Shown: positions 1 to 13,641, numbered from the stretch's first letter. The stretch is DNA of 64,000 bases from Pseudomonas putida (GCF_028682635.1 NZ_JANHLK010000003.1:248001-312000); one strand, 5' to 3'. The notes: a model not told the origin generated them from the sequence alone. Numbers and translations are program-made.

Positions 1-50
1 CCAATCCTGGGTGGTCAGCGGCTGCGACCAACGTGATGAATTTCGGAAAG

Positions 51-80
51 AAAAAAGGGTAGCCGAGGCTACCCTTTTTA
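51..80 (-). terminator. Rho-independent terminator of the atp operon
   Basis: A near-perfect inverted repeat (GGGTAGC / GCTACCC, loop of about four bases) is flanked by an A-run on one side and a T-run on the other. It lies 25 bp beyond the atpC stop. It would work in either direction but is positioned to end the leftward atp transcript. Bases 1-50 to its left hold nothing I can identify. Confidence 0.85.
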
Positions 81-104
81 ATCAATCACACAACAAGCGC
101 AGCC

Positions 105-530
105 TTAGTGGCCGAACTTCTTGCGGATCTGCTGGACGGTGCGCAGCTGAGCTGCGGCCTCGGCCAGGCGTGCGGCAGCGGAGCCGTAATCGAATTCCGC
201 GCCACGTTCATGCAAGGCCTTCTCGGCAGCCTTGACGGCTTCCTGAGCAGAGGCTTCATCCAGGTCGGCAGCACGTTGCACGGTATCGGCAAGAACCTTG
301 ACCATGTTCGGCTGAACCTCGAGGAAACCACCGGAGATGTAATACACCTCCTCTTCCCCGCCCTGCTTGACCAGGCGGATCGGACCTGGCTTGAGATTAG
401 TGATCAGCGGCGCGTGACCCAGAGCGATACCAAGATCACCCAGTGCACCGTGCGCAATCACCATCTCGACCAGACCGGAAAAGATTTCCCCTTCCGCGCT
501 GACGATATCGCAATGGACTGTCATAGCCAT
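105..530 (-). CDS. atpC: F1Fo ATP synthase epsilon subunit
   Basis: This is the last gene of the atp operon. The 141-residue product is the epsilon subunit of the F1 central stalk, which couples rotation to catalysis and can inhibit ATP hydrolysis through its C-terminal helices. The N-terminal beta-sandwich (about residues 1-85) contains the typical stretch around '[16 protein letters not shown]', and the rest is the helical hairpin. Length is normal for the family. The gene begins 45 bp after atpD and ends just before a strong terminator. Confidence 0.97.
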   Translation of the reverse strand: MAMTVHCDIVSAEGEIFSGLVEMVIAHGALGDLGIALGHAPLITNLKPGPIRLVKQGGEEEVYYISGGFLEVQPNMVKVLADTVQRAADLDEASAQEAVKAAEKALHERGAEFDYGSAAARLAEAAAQLRTVQQIRKKFGH

Positions 531-575
531 CTGATTGCCTCAACCTAAATTAGCGCCCGTTTCCGGGCGCCGGGA

Positions 576-1982
<1,407 letters not shown>

Positions 1983-2843
1983 TTAAACCGCGGCAGCGCC
2001 GCCGACGATTTCCGAGATCTCTTGGGTGATCGCAGCCTGACGCGCCTTGTTGTAGACCAGCTGCAAATCGCTGATCAAATCACCGGCGTTGTCGGTAGCG
2101 TTCTTCATCGCGATCATCCGCGCAGCTTGTTCAGCCGCGTTGTTCTCGACCACCGCCTGGTAGACCTGCGACTCAACGTAGCGGACCATCAAGCCGTCAA
2201 GCAGCTCTTTGGCATCCGGTTCGTAGAGATAGTCCCAGTGGTGCTTGAGGTCCTGATCCGGGGTTGCCACCAGTGGAATCAATTGCTCCACGGTAGGCTG
2301 TTGCGTCATGGTGTTGATGAACTTGTTGGACACCACGGACAGGCGGTCAATACGGCCGTCCAGGTAAGCATCCAGCATCACTTTGACGCTACCGATCAAG
2401 TCGTTGATCGACGGCTCTTCACCCAGGTGGCTGATAGCTGCTACGACGTTGCCGCCGAAGTTGCGGAAAAAGGCCGCACCCTTGCTACCCACTACACACA
2501 GATCAATCTCGACGCCTTTCTCGCGGTTTACCGCCATGTCCTTGACCAGGGCCTTGAACAGGTTGGTGTTCAAGCCACCGCACAGACCACGGTCACTGCT
2601 CACTACGACATAACCAACACGCTTGATTTCGCGGTCGATCATGAACGGGTGGCGGTATTCCGGGTTGGCGTTGGCCAGATGCCCAATAACCTGGCGGATG
2701 CGCTCCGCATAAGGACGGCTAGCTGCCATGCGCATTTGTGCCTTGCGCATTTTGCTGACCGCCACTTTTTCCATGGCGCTGGTAATTTTTTGCGTGCTTT
2801 TGATGCTCGCAATCTTACTGCGAATCTCTTTTGCGCCTGCCAT
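1983..2843 (-). CDS. atpG: F1Fo ATP synthase gamma subunit
   Basis: Rotor shaft of the F1 motor, 286 residues. The N-terminal helix begins [20 protein letters not shown] and contains the conserved '[13 protein letters not shown]' region. The C-terminal helix ends near '[14 protein letters not shown]'. Together these two helices form the coiled coil that turns inside the alpha3beta3 ring. It lies between atpA and atpD in the standard order, with about 50 bp to atpA. Confidence 0.98.
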   Translation of the reverse strand: MAGAKEIRSKIASIKSTQKITSAMEKVAVSKMRKAQMRMAASRPYAERIRQVIGHLANANPEYRHPFMIDREIKRVGYVVVSSDRGLCGGLNTNLFKALVKDMAVNREKGVEIDLCVVGSKGAAFFRNFGGNVVAAISHLGEEPSINDLIGSVKVMLDAYLDGRIDRLSVVSNKFINTMTQQPTVEQLIPLVATPDQDLKHHWDYLYEPDAKELLDGLMVRYVESQVYQAVVENNAAEQAARMIAMKNATDNAGDLISDLQLVYNKARQAAITQEISEIVGGAAAV

Positions 2844-2893
2844 GTAACACCTATCAGGTTAGCAAGCGGGAGCCTTGCGGCTCCCGCTGCGGC

Positions 2894-4438
2894 TTACCAG
2901 GTTTGGGTGGCCTTGAACTTCTCGATACCGGCTTTCATGCCAGCGTCGATTTCGTCATTGAAGTCACCTTTAACGTTGATCTTCGCCATCAAATCGGCGT
3001 GATCGCGGTTGAAGTAAGCAATCAGCGCTTGTTCAAAGCTGCCGACCTTGGTGATTTCGACGTCAGTCAGGAACCCACGCTCAGCGGCATACAGCGACAA
3101 CGCCATGTCAGCGATCGACATTGGGGCGTATTGCTTCTGCTTCATCAGCTCGGTAACGCGCTGACCATGCTCAAGTTGCTTACGGGTCGCTTCGTCCAGG
3201 TCAGAAGCGAACTGGGCGAATGCCGCCAGTTCACGGTACTGAGCCAGAGCGGTACGGATACCACCGGACAGCTTCTTGATGATCTTGGTCTGAGCGGCAC
3301 CACCCACACGGGATACCGAAACACCGGCGTTCACTGCAGGACGGATGCCCGAGTTGAACATGGCCGATTCCAGGAAGATCTGACCGTCGGTGATGGAAAT
3401 CACGTTGGTCGGAACGAACGCGGAAACGTCGCCAGCCTGGGTTTCGATGATCGGCAGTGCGGTCAGGGAACCGGTTTTGCCGGTCACTGCGCCGTTGGTG
3501 AACTTCTCTACGTACTCTTCCGAAACGCGGGATGCGCGCTCCAGCAGACGGGAGTGGAGATAGAACACGTCGCCTGGGTAAGCTTCACGGCCTGGTGGAC
3601 GGCGCAGCAGCAGGGAAATCTGGCGGTAAGCCACTGCTTGCTTGGACAGATCGTCATAAACGATCAGCGCGTCTTCACCGCGGTCGCGGAAGTATTCGCC
3701 CATGGTGCAACCGGAGTACGGTGCCAGGAATTGCAGTGCAGGAGATTCCGAAGCACTGGCAGCCACGATGATCGTGTTGGCCAGGGCGCCGTTTTCTTCC
3801 AGCTTGCGAACCACGTTGGCGATGGTCGATTGTTTCTGACCGATGGCTACGTAGACGCAGAAAATGCCGCTGTCTTTCTGGTTGATGATCGCGTCGATCG
3901 CCAGAGCGGTTTTACCGATCTGACGGTCACCGATGATCAGCTCACGCTGGCCACGGCCGACAGGGATCATGGCATCGACAGCCTTGTAGCCAGTCTGTAC
4001 AGGCTGGTCTACCGACTTACGCCAGATCACGCCTGGAGCAACTTTCTCGACCGCGTCGGTCTCGGTGTTGCCCAGTGGACCTTTGCCGTCAACAGGGTTA
4101 CCCAGTGCGTCGACTACGCGACCCAGCAGTTCCTTACCAACCGGAACTTCGAGGATGCGGCCGGTGCACTTGGCGCTCATGCCTTCAGCCAGAGACTGGT
4201 AAGCGCCCAGTACTACGGCACCTACGGAGTCTTGCTCCAGGTTGAGAGCCATACCGAAGACGCCGCCCGGAAACTCGATCATCTCGCCGTACATTACGTC
4301 GGCCAGACCGTGAATCCGCACGATACCGTCAGATACGCTGACGACAGTGCCTTCGTTACGGGCTTGGGAGGTCACATCGAGCTTGTCGATGCGGCCCTTG
4401 ATAATTTCACTTATTTCGGAAGGATTGAGTTGCTGCAT
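2894..4438 (-). CDS. atpA: F1Fo ATP synthase alpha subunit
   Basis: Non-catalytic nucleotide-binding F1 subunit, 514 residues. The N-terminus [17 protein letters not shown] binds the delta subunit. The P-loop GDRQIGKTA is present near residues 170-178, as is the signature '[17 protein letters not shown]' late in the protein that supplies the arginine-finger region. Length and motifs are normal. The gene starts 21 bp after atpH. Confidence 0.98.
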   Translation of the reverse strand: MQQLNPSEISEIIKGRIDKLDVTSQARNEGTVVSVSDGIVRIHGLADVMYGEMIEFPGGVFGMALNLEQDSVGAVVLGAYQSLAEGMSAKCTGRILEVPVGKELLGRVVDALGNPVDGKGPLGNTETDAVEKVAPGVIWRKSVDQPVQTGYKAVDAMIPVGRGQRELIIGDRQIGKTALAIDAIINQKDSGIFCVYVAIGQKQSTIANVVRKLEENGALANTIIVAASASESPALQFLAPYSGCTMGEYFRDRGEDALIVYDDLSKQAVAYRQISLLLRRPPGREAYPGDVFYLHSRLLERASRVSEEYVEKFTNGAVTGKTGSLTALPIIETQAGDVSAFVPTNVISITDGQIFLESAMFNSGIRPAVNAGVSVSRVGGAAQTKIIKKLSGGIRTALAQYRELAAFAQFASDLDEATRKQLEHGQRVTELMKQKQYAPMSIADMALSLYAAERGFLTDVEITKVGSFEQALIAYFNRDHADLMAKINVKGDFNDEIDAGMKAGIEKFKATQTW

Positions 4439-4459
4439 TGCTCTGCTGCCCCTTCAAAC

Positions 4460-4996
4460 TCAAGATTTCAATGCTTCGGCAAGTTTCGCGATTTTGCCGC
4501 GAATCGAGCCATCGATAACCAGGTCGCCGGCGCGGATTACGACACCACCTATCAGGGCAGCATCCTCCGCAACTTGCAGGCGCACTTCCCGGTTGAGTCG
4601 TGCACTGAGAACCTTGGCGAGTTTGTCTTGCTGTTCTTGGTTCAATGCAAAAGCACTGGTCACTTCAACGTCTACCGACTTCTCTTGCTCGGCCTTGTAC
4701 AGGTCGAACAGAGCGGAGATCTCCGGCAACAGCGGGAGACGGTCGTTTTCGGCAACGACATTGATGAAATTCTGTGCCTTGGCATCGAACTTGTCGCCGC
4801 ACACGTCAATGAACGTGGCGGCCTTTTCTGCGCTCGTCAGTCGCGGGGCCTTGAGCACGCGCAGCATGGTGTCGTCTTGCGACACCGCTGCTGCCAGGCC
4901 GAGCATGGCTGACCAATTGGCCAGTTGCTGGTGGGCCTGAGCGTGCTCGAAGGCCGCCTTAGCGTAAGGTCGGGCCAACGTGGTCAGTTCTGCCAT
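4460..4996 (-). CDS. atpH: F1Fo ATP synthase delta subunit
   Basis: Peripheral stalk subunit (178 residues) that links the b dimer to the top of the alpha3beta3 head. The N-terminal helical bundle starts [19 protein letters not shown], and the C-terminal OSCP/delta signature around '[22 protein letters not shown]' is present. It is 12 bp downstream of atpF and 21 bp upstream of atpA, consistent with one polycistronic message. Confidence 0.97.
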   Translation of the reverse strand: MAELTTLARPYAKAAFEHAQAHQQLANWSAMLGLAAAVSQDDTMLRVLKAPRLTSAEKAATFIDVCGDKFDAKAQNFINVVAENDRLPLLPEISALFDLYKAEQEKSVDVEVTSAFALNQEQQDKLAKVLSARLNREVRLQVAEDAALIGGVVIRAGDLVIDGSIRGKIAKLAEALKS

Positions 4997-5008
4997 GATC
5001 GCCCTCGC

Positions 5009-5479
5009 TTAGATTTCAGCAGCCAGTTGGTTAACCAGCTCTGCGTGCGCGTTTTGATCGATTGCTTTGCCCAGGATCTTCGAAGCACCATCAACGGCCA
5101 GAGTACCCACTTGGGCACGCAGCGCGTCTTTGACACTGTTCAGTTCCTGTTCGATCTCGGCCTGAGCCTGAACCTTCACACGGTCAGCGTCGATACGGGC
5201 TTTTTCAACAGCCTCTTCAACGATCTGGTTACCGCGTTTCTTGGCTTGCTCGATGATTTCAGCTGCCTGAGCTTTCGCTTCGCGCAGTTGCTGACCCGCT
5301 TTCTCTTGGGCCAACTCCAGGTCGCGAGCTGCACGGCTGGCAGCGTCCAGACCATCAGCGATCTTCTTTTGACGTTCGTGCAGAGCCGCGATGACCGGAG
5401 GCCATACGAACTTCATGCAGAACAGTACAAAAATCAGGAACGCAACGGACTGGCCAATCAGGGTCGCATTAATGTTCAC
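5009..5479 (-). CDS. atpF: F1Fo ATP synthase b subunit
   Basis: Peripheral-stalk subunit of 156 residues. One N-terminal membrane helix (about residues 5-25, '[20 protein letters not shown]') is followed by a long charged, alanine-rich right-handed coiled coil that dimerises and contacts delta. Length matches the bacterial family. It begins 58 bp after atpE. Confidence 0.97.
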   Translation of the reverse strand: MNINATLIGQSVAFLIFVLFCMKFVWPPVIAALHERQKKIADGLDAASRAARDLELAQEKAGQQLREAKAQAAEIIEQAKKRGNQIVEEAVEKARIDADRVKVQAQAEIEQELNSVKDALRAQVGTLAVDGASKILGKAIDQNAHAELVNQLAAEI

Positions 5480-5537
5480 GCCAACACCTCGCAGTTACGT
5501 TGTCCATCACACCAAATTACCCGGAATATCCGAGTAA

Positions 5538-5810
<273 letters not shown>

Positions 5811-5883
5811 TTACGTCGTATGGTTTAGGTTTTTTTAATTTAAAGCGGTAAAACAAATCGTTTCAGATGCCCCGTGAGGAGCA

Positions 5884-5905
5884 CCCTCCCGTTTGACCGG
5901 GAGGG
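5884..5905 (-). promoter_or_regulatory. GC-rich hairpin in the atpB-atpE spacer
   Basis: CCCTCCC (5884-5890) pairs perfectly with GGGAGGG (5899-5905), with one further G-C pair inside and a six-base loop. It lies in the 134-bp gap between atpB and atpE, the longest gap in the operon. There is no U-run after it, so a terminator is unlikely. It may be an mRNA processing or stability element that raises atpE output (inference). Confidence 0.5.
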
Positions 5906-5929
5906 ACATCAGACTAGTCGAGACTGGTC

Positions 5930-7226
<1,297 letters not shown>

Positions 7227-7297
7227 TTTTGCTCTCCAATGGTCGGCTGCCAGAATTCAATAACTTGGCATAATTTGTGCCGACAAAATGCGCGCAG

Positions 7298-7326
7298 AGT
7301 ATAGGGGCGGTTCAGCCCCTATTCAA
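7298..7326 (-). promoter_or_regulatory. Predicted sigma-70 promoter of the atp operon, with palindromic spacer
   Basis: On the minus strand, TTGAAT (7326-7321) and TATACT (7303-7298) are separated by exactly 17 bp, a good match to -35/-10 spacing. The spacer is the inverted repeat GGGGC...GCCCC, extended by AT/TA on each side to give an 8-bp stem (7301-7308 with 7315-7322). It lies 72 bp upstream of atpI. The same hairpin could also slow read-through from parB. Confidence 0.55.
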
Positions 7327-7371
7327 CTGTCAGGTAGTGATTTCCGACTGCGCGCTACATGAGGAAATGTT

Positions 7372-8244
7372 TCAGCGAATGTGTGCGAGCACACCCTGAA
7401 GTTCATCCAGGGAGTTGTAACCAATGACCAGTTGCCCTTTACCCTTCTTTCCATGGCGAATCTGCACCGCAGAGCCTAGGCGCTCGGCCAGGCGCTGTTC
7501 CAGGCGGGCAATATCCGGGTCCGGTTTTGGGGTTTCCACAGGCTCCGGTTTGCCACTCAACCACTGGCGAACCAGTGCTTCAGTCTGGCGCACGGTCAGT
7601 CCGCGTGCGACAACATGTCGCGCCCCTTCAACCTGTTGATTTTCCGGCAAACCGAGCAATGCACGGGCATGCCCCATTTCCAGGTCGCCATGGGAAAGCA
7701 TGGTCTTGATGACTTCCGGCAGGGAAATCAGGCGCAGCAGGTTGGCCACGGTGACCCGGGACTTGCCCACGGCTTCGGCGACTTGTTGCTGGGTCAGCTG
7801 GAATTCCGTTTGCAGGCGCTGCAAGGCCACCGCTTCTTCGATCGGATTGAGGTCTTCGCGCTGGATGTTCTCGATCAGCGCGATGGCGATCGCAGTTTCA
7901 TCCGGGACATCGCGCACCATCGCCGGGATGGTTTCCTGGCCAGCTTGCTGGCTGGCGCGCCAGCGGCGTTCGCCGGCAATGATTTCGTAGCGCCCGCTAC
8001 CGATCGGCCGCACCACGATCGGCTGCATCACGCCCTGGGCCTTGATCGATTGCGCCAGCTCTTCGAGCGCCTGGGGATCCATGTCGCGACGCGGCTGGTA
8101 CTTGCCGCGCTGCAGCAGGTCCAGCGGCAGGTGTTGCAGCTCGCGCGAATCGGCTTGCACCGCCTGTTCTTCCAGCGCGCTGACACTCGGACCACTCAGC
8201 AGTGCATCCAGTCCACGTCCGAGACCTCGTTTCTTGACGGCCAT
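7372..8244 (-). CDS. parB: Chromosome-partitioning protein ParB
   Basis: CTP-dependent DNA clamp that loads at parS and spreads, 290 residues. The N-terminus MAVKKRGLGRGLDALLSG is the ParA-contacting segment. The CTP-binding box GERRWRA is at residues 91-97 and the ENIQRE box follows about 30 residues later. A helix-turn-helix lies around 'LTQQQVAEAVGKSRVTVANLLRL', and the C-terminus is a dimerisation domain. It is 9 bp downstream of parA. Two matching parS palindromes are in recF in this same window. Confidence 0.97.
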   Translation of the reverse strand: MAVKKRGLGRGLDALLSGPSVSALEEQAVQADSRELQHLPLDLLQRGKYQPRRDMDPQALEELAQSIKAQGVMQPIVVRPIGSGRYEIIAGERRWRASQQAGQETIPAMVRDVPDETAIAIALIENIQREDLNPIEEAVALQRLQTEFQLTQQQVAEAVGKSRVTVANLLRLISLPEVIKTMLSHGDLEMGHARALLGLPENQQVEGARHVVARGLTVRQTEALVRQWLSGKPEPVETPKPDPDIARLEQRLAERLGSAVQIRHGKKGKGQLVIGYNSLDELQGVLAHIR

Positions 8245-8253
8245 GGGGATTCC

Positions 8254-9051
8254 TTAAGTTGCCTGAGCAGCGGCGATGCGTGAGTTTTTGCGTTGACGAC
8301 GGACCATCTCGCCCGCCAGGGCCAGATAGGCCACGGCACCGCGCGATGATTTGTCGTACGCCAGCGCCGGCATGCCGTAGCTCGGCGCTTCGGCCAGGCG
8401 AATGTTGCGCGGAATGACCGTGTCGTACAGCTGGTCGCCGAAGTGTTCCTTGAGCTGGGCCGATACGTCGTTCATCAGGCTCAGGCGCGGGTCGTACATC
8501 GTGCGCAAAAGGCCTTCGACCTTGAGGTTCGGATTGAGCAGCTCGGCGATGCGCTTGATGTTATCCACAAGGTCGCTCAAGCCTTCGAGTGCGAAGTACT
8601 CGCACTGCATGGGGATAATCACCCCGTCGGCGGCAACCAGTGCGTTCAAGGTCAGCATCGACAGCGATGGCGGGCAGTCGATCAGGATGTAGTCGTAGTT
8701 TTCACGGATCGGCGCCAGCGCACTGCGCAGGCGGCTTTCCTTCATCTGCATTTCCAGCAGAACCACTTCGGCCGCGGTCAGGTCACGGTTGGCCGGCAAC
8801 AGCTGGTAACCGCCGTGCTCGGAGAAATGCATGGCCTGGGCCAGGTCGCACTCCCCGATCAGCAGGTCATAGACCGAGTTTTCCAGGCCGTGTTTGTCCA
8901 CACCGCTACCCATGGTGGCGTTGCCCTGTGGATCGAGATCGATCAGCAATACCCGACGCTTGGTCGCGACCAGGGATGCTGCGAGGTTGATACAGGTGGT
9001 GGTCTTGCCCACACCACCCTTTTGGTTCGCTATTGCGAATACCTTAGCCAT
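8254..9051 (-). CDS. parA: Chromosome-partitioning ATPase ParA (Soj family)
   Basis: Deviant Walker A ATPase that drives origin segregation with ParB, 265 residues from the preferred start. I chose the ATG at 9051 because it gives MAKVFAIANQKGGVGKTT, the conserved N-terminus with the signature KGGVGKTT. An upstream in-frame start at 9069 would add six residues with no homology value. The Walker B strand 'YDYILIDCPPSLSMLTLNAL' is intact. The coding sequence contains a perfect DnaA box at 8561-8569. Confidence 0.96.
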   Translation of the reverse strand: MAKVFAIANQKGGVGKTTTCINLAASLVATKRRVLLIDLDPQGNATMGSGVDKHGLENSVYDLLIGECDLAQAMHFSEHGGYQLLPANRDLTAAEVVLLEMQMKESRLRSALAPIRENYDYILIDCPPSLSMLTLNALVAADGVIIPMQCEYFALEGLSDLVDNIKRIAELLNPNLKVEGLLRTMYDPRLSLMNDVSAQLKEHFGDQLYDTVIPRNIRLAEAPSYGMPALAYDKSSRGAVAYLALAGEMVRRQRKNSRIAAAQAT

Positions 9052-9069
9052 TCTTGCTTGTGTTCCCAA

Positions 9070-9714
9070 TCATGCCGTGCGGCGCAGTATCAGCAGATGG
9101 CGTTGGCCTTGGCAACCAGGTACGGCCAGGGCGTGTTCGCTATCGAGGTGGAAGTCTGTCGGCAATGCTACCAGCTCATCGGCGGGATGAACGCCCTTCA
9201 TTGCCAGCCAGCGCGTATCGGTGTCACCAAGGTGGCGCGTCCAGTTGCTGAAGTTCTCCATGCTGCTGAAGGCCCGGGAAATGATCCCGTTGAAGGGCTG
9301 TGCAGGCTGGAACGCTTCGACGCGACTGTGGATAACTTGCAGGTTGTCCAGTTTCAGCTCGAGTTTGACCTGGGTCAGGAAGCGGGTCTTCTTGCCGTTG
9401 CTGTCCAGACAGGTCACTTGCGACTCGGGAAACAGGATGGCCAGGGGAATGCCCGGCATGCCGCCACCGCTGCCAACATCGAGCCAGCGACCGTTTTCGA
9501 CGAACGACATCACGCTCAGGCTATCGAGCAAATGACGCGACACCATTTCATCGGGATCGCGCACGGCCGTGAGGTTGTAGGCCTTGTTCCATTTTATCAA
9601 CAGGGCCAGATAACCCAGCAGTTGTGCCTGCTGGGTTTCACTCAAAGCCACACCGAGCTCGCGAGCACCTGTGGATAACTCTTCTGCGTGTTGCGGGGTG
9701 ACCAACGAACTCAA
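9070..9714 (-). CDS. rsmG: 16S rRNA (guanine-527-N7)-methyltransferase RsmG
   Basis: SAM-dependent methyltransferase of 214 residues that modifies G527 of 16S rRNA (old name gidB). The SAM-binding motif '[18 protein letters not shown]' is clear. Its start overlaps the mnmG stop by four bases, indicating translational coupling. Two perfect DnaA boxes lie inside the gene (9327-9335 and 9670-9678). Confidence 0.97.
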   Translation of the reverse strand: MSSLVTPQHAEELSTGARELGVALSETQQAQLLGYLALLIKWNKAYNLTAVRDPDEMVSRHLLDSLSVMSFVENGRWLDVGSGGGMPGIPLAILFPESQVTCLDSNGKKTRFLTQVKLELKLDNLQVIHSRVEAFQPAQPFNGIISRAFSSMENFSNWTRHLGDTDTRWLAMKGVHPADELVALPTDFHLDSEHALAVPGCQGQRHLLILRRTA

Positions 9715-11609
9715 GCGCTTTGCTCCAACTGACGGCCCGCGCCGCGTTTTTTCAAATGAATCATCAACAGGGAAATGGCTGCCGGTGTCACGCCCGGGAT
9801 ACGTGATGCCTGACCCAATGTCTCTGGACGGGTCGCGCCGAGCTTGCTCTGGATCTCTTTGGAGAGACCGGAAATGTTCGTGTAATCGATATCCACAGGC
9901 AGTTTGGTGTCTTCGCTGGCCCGCAGACGCGCGATTTCATCCTGTTGACGATCGATGTAGCCGGCGTATTTGGTCTTGATTTCGACCTGTTCGGCCACCT
10001 GTGGATCTTCCGCGCCACCACCGGTGACGGCGATCAGACCAGCGTAGTCGATTTCCGGACGGCTCAGCAGATTGAGCAGGTTGTATTCGTGAGTCAGCGG
10101 CGTGCCGAATTTTTCCGCGATCGCATCGCCCTGCTCGGTGCCCGGGCGTACCCAGGTACTTTTCAGACGCTGCTCTTCCAGTTCGATGCTTTCGCGCTTT
10201 TTGCAGAACGCTGCCCAGCGCGCGTCATCGACCAGACCCAATTCGCGACCTTTTTCGGTCAAGCGCAGGTCGGCGTTGTCTTCGCGCAGGATCAGGCGGT
10301 ATTCGGCACGGGATGTGAACATCCGGTACGGCTCCTGGGTGCCGAGGGTAATCAGGTCGTCAACCAGAACGCCGATGTAGGCTTCGTCGCGACGCGGACA
10401 CCAGGCATCTTTGCCTTGAGCACGCAGCGCGGCGTTGGTTCCGGCCAGCAAACCCTGGGCGCCGGCTTCTTCGTAACCGGTGGTGCCGTTGATTTGCCCG
10501 GCAAAGAACAGGCCGCCGATGACTTTGGTTTCCAGGCTGTACTTCAGGTCACGCGGGTCGAAGTAGTCGTATTCGATGGCGTAGCCCGGGCGCACGATGT
10601 GTGCGTTTTCCATGCCGCGGATCGACTGCACGATCTGCAATTGCACGTCGAACGGCAAGGAGGTGGAAATTCCGTTCGGGTACAGCTCGTTGGTGGTCAA
10701 GCCTTCCGGTTCGATGAAAACCTGGTGGCTTTGCTTGTCGGCAAAACGATGGATCTTGTCTTCGATCGACGGGCAGTAACGCGGGCCGATGCCTTCGATT
10801 TCACCCGCAGCCGAATACATCGGCGAACGGTCGAGGTTCGCGGCAATGATTTCGTGAGTGCGCGCGTTGGTGTGGGTGATCCAGCAGCTGACCTGTCGTG
10901 GGTGCTGCTCCTTGGAGCCCATGAACGACATCACTGGAATCGGCGTATCGCCGGCCTGCTCGGTCATCACCGAGAAATCCACAGACCGGGCGTCGATACG
11001 CGGCGGCGTTCCGGTTTTCAGGCGACCGACCCGCAGCGGCAATTCACGAAGGCGTTGAGCCAGGGCGATCGACGGCGGATCACCGGCGCGCCCGCCGGAA
11101 AAATTCTGCAAACCGATGTGGATAAGTCCACCGAGGAAGGTACCGGTGGTCAACACCACGGAATCGGCGAGGAAACGCAGGCCCATTTGGGTGACAACAC
11201 CGCGCACTTGTTCCTGCTCGACGATCAGGTCGTCTGCAGCCTGTTGAAATATCCACAGGTTCGGCTGGTTTTCCAGAATTTCGCGGACAGCGGCCTTGTA
11301 TAGAACCCGGTCGGCTTGCGCACGAGTCGCCCGTACGGCTGGGCCTTTGCGGCTGTTCAACACGCGAAACTGGATGCCGCCTTTATCGGTAGCAATGGCC
11401 ATCGCGCCGCCCAGGGCGTCGATTTCCTTGACCAGATGACTTTTGCCGATCCCGCCAATGGCCGGGTTGCAACTCATGGCACCGAGGGTTTCCACGTTAT
11501 GCGTCAGCAACAGGGTCTTGACCCCCATACGTGCTGAGGCCAGTGCTGCCTCGGTACCGGCATGACCGCCGCCGATGACGATCACTTCAAAACGGGAAGG
11601 GAAATCCAC
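9711..11609 (-). CDS. mnmG: tRNA uridine-34 5-carboxymethylaminomethyl modification enzyme MnmG
   Basis: FAD-dependent partner of MnmE in making cmnm5U34 in tRNAs (old name gidA). The dinucleotide-binding motif '[21 protein letters not shown]' is near the N-terminus, and '[12 protein letters not shown]' and '[14 protein letters not shown]' are conserved blocks. Two GTG codons are adjacent (11612 and 11609). I prefer 11609, giving 632 residues beginning (M)DFPSRFEV, because it has better spacing from the AGG upstream. It contains a DnaA box at 11117-11125. Confidence 0.96.
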   Translation of the reverse strand: MDFPSRFEVIVIGGGHAGTEAALASARMGVKTLLLTHNVETLGAMSCNPAIGGIGKSHLVKEIDALGGAMAIATDKGGIQFRVLNSRKGPAVRATRAQADRVLYKAAVREILENQPNLWIFQQAADDLIVEQEQVRGVVTQMGLRFLADSVVLTTGTFLGGLIHIGLQNFSGGRAGDPPSIALAQRLRELPLRVGRLKTGTPPRIDARSVDFSVMTEQAGDTPIPVMSFMGSKEQHPRQVSCWITHTNARTHEIIAANLDRSPMYSAAGEIEGIGPRYCPSIEDKIHRFADKQSHQVFIEPEGLTTNELYPNGISTSLPFDVQLQIVQSIRGMENAHIVRPGYAIEYDYFDPRDLKYSLETKVIGGLFFAGQINGTTGYEEAGAQGLLAGTNAALRAQGKDAWCPRRDEAYIGVLVDDLITLGTQEPYRMFTSRAEYRLILREDNADLRLTEKGRELGLVDDARWAAFCKKRESIELEEQRLKSTWVRPGTEQGDAIAEKFGTPLTHEYNLLNLLSRPEIDYAGLIAVTGGGAEDPQVAEQVEIKTKYAGYIDRQQDEIARLRASEDTKLPVDIDYTNISGLSKEIQSKLGATRPETLGQASRIPGVTPAAISLLMIHLKKRGAGRQLEQSA

Positions 11610-11612
11610 CAC

Positions 11613-12143
11613 GCACCTCGTGCCTGCTTAAGTAGGTAATTCAGGAATAGTTTGAGCTCAGGTTTTTGGACCTGGTCGACAAGTATAGGGACTTCGCCCT
11701 TCCTAAAGAACCCTTTGCACAAAATTTAACCAGCTGTGGAGAAGTGGCGGTTATAGAAATTAAAAAGAGAGAAATTTATTAAATCTTTGTTTTTATGTTT
11801 ATTTCTACTGACATGCCTTTCTGTGGATAGATTGTTACAGGCCTTTAAATTCAATGTGTACAGAGATTCAAAACCCTGTGGTCATGTGCCTATGAGGCCC
11901 TTGGATAACCGGTTTAAGCCTGTGGATGAATGGGGTGCTTATCCACAGGGGTGGTTATCTTCAGTTTTGAGGCCCTGTTATCAACTGGCCTTAGCTGCGG
12001 TTATTCACAGGGCTTAATCCACAGGAAAACGCGGATCAGTCAGATCCTGGGCACAGAAAATCCGCTCAAGCAGGGGGAAATCTGCTCGGCACTGGACGAA
12101 ATCAAGAGAAAGGAAGAAACAGACAGGCTTGAAAGCAGGCCCT
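11613..12143. other. AT-rich, DnaA-box-bearing gap between mnmG and mnmE (possible second origin-like region)
   Basis: No credible gene is present. An AT-rich block runs from about 11720 to 11810 and contains long A/T runs. It is followed by TGTGGATAG (11822), TGTGGATGA (11921), a perfect TTATCCACA (11939-11947), TTATTCACA (12001-12009) and TAATCCACA (12015-12023). This arrangement, an unwinding-like segment beside clustered DnaA boxes, mirrors oriC 4.5 kb away. From memory, pseudomonads have been reported to carry a second autonomously replicating origin fragment near the first; whether it maps here I cannot verify. Confidence 0.5.
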
Positions 12144-12243
12144 TGTAGGAGCGAGCTCGCTCGCGATGGAGCTAAGGGCGACACGTTTAACCAGCAATAC
12201 ACGCGTCATCGTTAACGTCCATCGCGAGCAAGCTTGCTCCTAC
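12144..12243. repeat. REP inverted pair (REPIN) overlapping the mnmE stop
   Basis: Two REP units in opposite orientation: TGTAGGAGCGAGCTCGCTCG-type at 12144-12169 and its inverse at 12219-12243, about 50 bp apart. The right unit includes the mnmE stop codon (TAG at 12242-12240) and probably serves as the mRNA 3' hairpin. Confidence 0.9.
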
Positions 12244-13610
12244 TTACCGATGCAGAAGCTGGAGAAGATTCGCCCCAACAGGTCATCGGAGCTGAACGCA
12301 CCGGTGATTTCGCCCAGGGACTGCTGAGCTTGGCGCAAATCCTCGGCCAGCAACTCACCGGCACCCGCCAAGGTCAGTTGCGCCCGGCCGTGCTCGAGGG
12401 AAGCACTGGCATGACGCAATGCGTCCAGGTGGCGCCTGCGCGCACTGAAGCTGCTTTCCGAGGTCTGTTCATAACCCATGCAAGCCTTCAAGTGGTCGCG
12501 CAGCAGCTCAAGGCCAACCCCTGCAGACTTGGCGCTGAGGCTGATGGTGACATGCCCATCATCGCTGATTTCCAGGGCCATGGCCTCGCCCGTAAGGTCG
12601 GCCTTGTTACGGATCAGCGTGACTTTCGCCGGATCAGGGCGGGTTTCGAGGAACTCAGGCCATAGCGCAAAAGGATCGAGGGCTTCCGGCGCGGTCGCAT
12701 CGACCACCAGCAGGACCCGATCGGCCTCGCCAATGGCTTTCAACGCCCGCTCCACACCAATCTTTTCCACATGGTCATCGGTATCGCGCAGTCCGGCGGT
12801 ATCCACCACATGCAGGGGCATGCCATCGATGTGGATATGTTCGCGCAGGACGTCCCGCGTGGTGCCGGCGATCTCGGTGACGATGGCCGCTTCGCGACCG
12901 GCCAGTGCATTGAGCAGGCTGGATTTTCCAGCATTCGGACGACCGGCGATGACCACCGTCATGCCATCGCGCAGCAAGGCACCCTGCCCGGCTTCGCGCA
13001 TGACGGTGGATAACTCGTCGCGAACTTTGTCGAGCATGCTCAATACGTGGCCATCGGCCAGGAAGTCGATTTCTTCCTCCGGAAAGTCGATCGCCGCTTC
13101 GACATAAATCCGCAGGCCGATCAGTTGTTCCGTGAGGTTATGCACACGCGCCGAAAAGGCGCCTTGCAAGGAGCGCAATGCGTTGCGAGCTGCTTGTGCA
13201 GAACTGGCTTCGATCAGGTCGGCGATGGCTTCGGCCTGGGCCAGGTCGAGTTTGTCGTTCAAAAATGCCCGTTCACTGAATTCACCCGGCCGGGCCAGGC
13301 GGCAACCCAGTTCAAGGCAGCGCTGCAGCAGCATATCCAGGACGACCGGGCCACCGTGCCCCTGTAATTCCAGTACATCTTCGCCGGTGAACGAGTTCGG
13401 TCCGGGAAAATACAGCGTGATGCCCTGATCGAGCACCTCGTTGTTTTCACCCAGGAACGGTCCGTAATGAGCGAACCGCGGCTTGAGTTCACGACCGCTG
13501 AAGGCCTTGGCCGCAATGCTGGCCAAAGGCCCGGAAATACGCACGATGCCGACACCGCCACGACCCTGGGCAGTGGCGACGGCGGCAATGGTTTCACGAG
13601 GAGCGCTCAT
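12240..13610 (-). CDS. mnmE: tRNA modification GTPase MnmE
   Basis: GTPase of 456 residues that, with MnmG, installs the cmnm5 group on U34 of tRNAs (old name trmE/thdF). The N-terminal folate-binding domain begins [20 protein letters not shown]. The G domain shows [12 protein letters not shown] (G1), 'GTTRD' (G2), 'DTAG' (G3) and 'NKAD' (G4), and the protein ends with the catalytic CIGK motif. I chose the ATG at 13610 over 13628 by homology. Its stop codon lies in a REP element. Confidence 0.97.
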   Translation of the reverse strand: MSAPRETIAAVATAQGRGGVGIVRISGPLASIAAKAFSGRELKPRFAHYGPFLGENNEVLDQGITLYFPGPNSFTGEDVLELQGHGGPVVLDMLLQRCLELGCRLARPGEFSERAFLNDKLDLAQAEAIADLIEASSAQAARNALRSLQGAFSARVHNLTEQLIGLRIYVEAAIDFPEEEIDFLADGHVLSMLDKVRDELSTVMREAGQGALLRDGMTVVIAGRPNAGKSSLLNALAGREAAIVTEIAGTTRDVLREHIHIDGMPLHVVDTAGLRDTDDHVEKIGVERALKAIGEADRVLLVVDATAPEALDPFALWPEFLETRPDPAKVTLIRNKADLTGEAMALEISDDGHVTISLSAKSAGVGLELLRDHLKACMGYEQTSESSFSARRRHLDALRHASASLEHGRAQLTLAGAGELLAEDLRQAQQSLGEITGAFSSDDLLGRIFSSFCIGK

Positions 13611-13641
13611 AAACCGGTATCCAGACAAAAGTGACAGATAG

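Noticed and set aside
2831..4912. Plus-strand open frame of 693 codons across atpA and atpH
   Set aside because: It is antisense to strongly conserved genes in a high-GC genome, where long shadow frames are common. Its translation has no recognisable domain.
7301..7322. Terminator of the parAB transcript
   Set aside because: The stem is good but there is no U-run on the minus strand after it; the promoter interpretation explains the spacing better.
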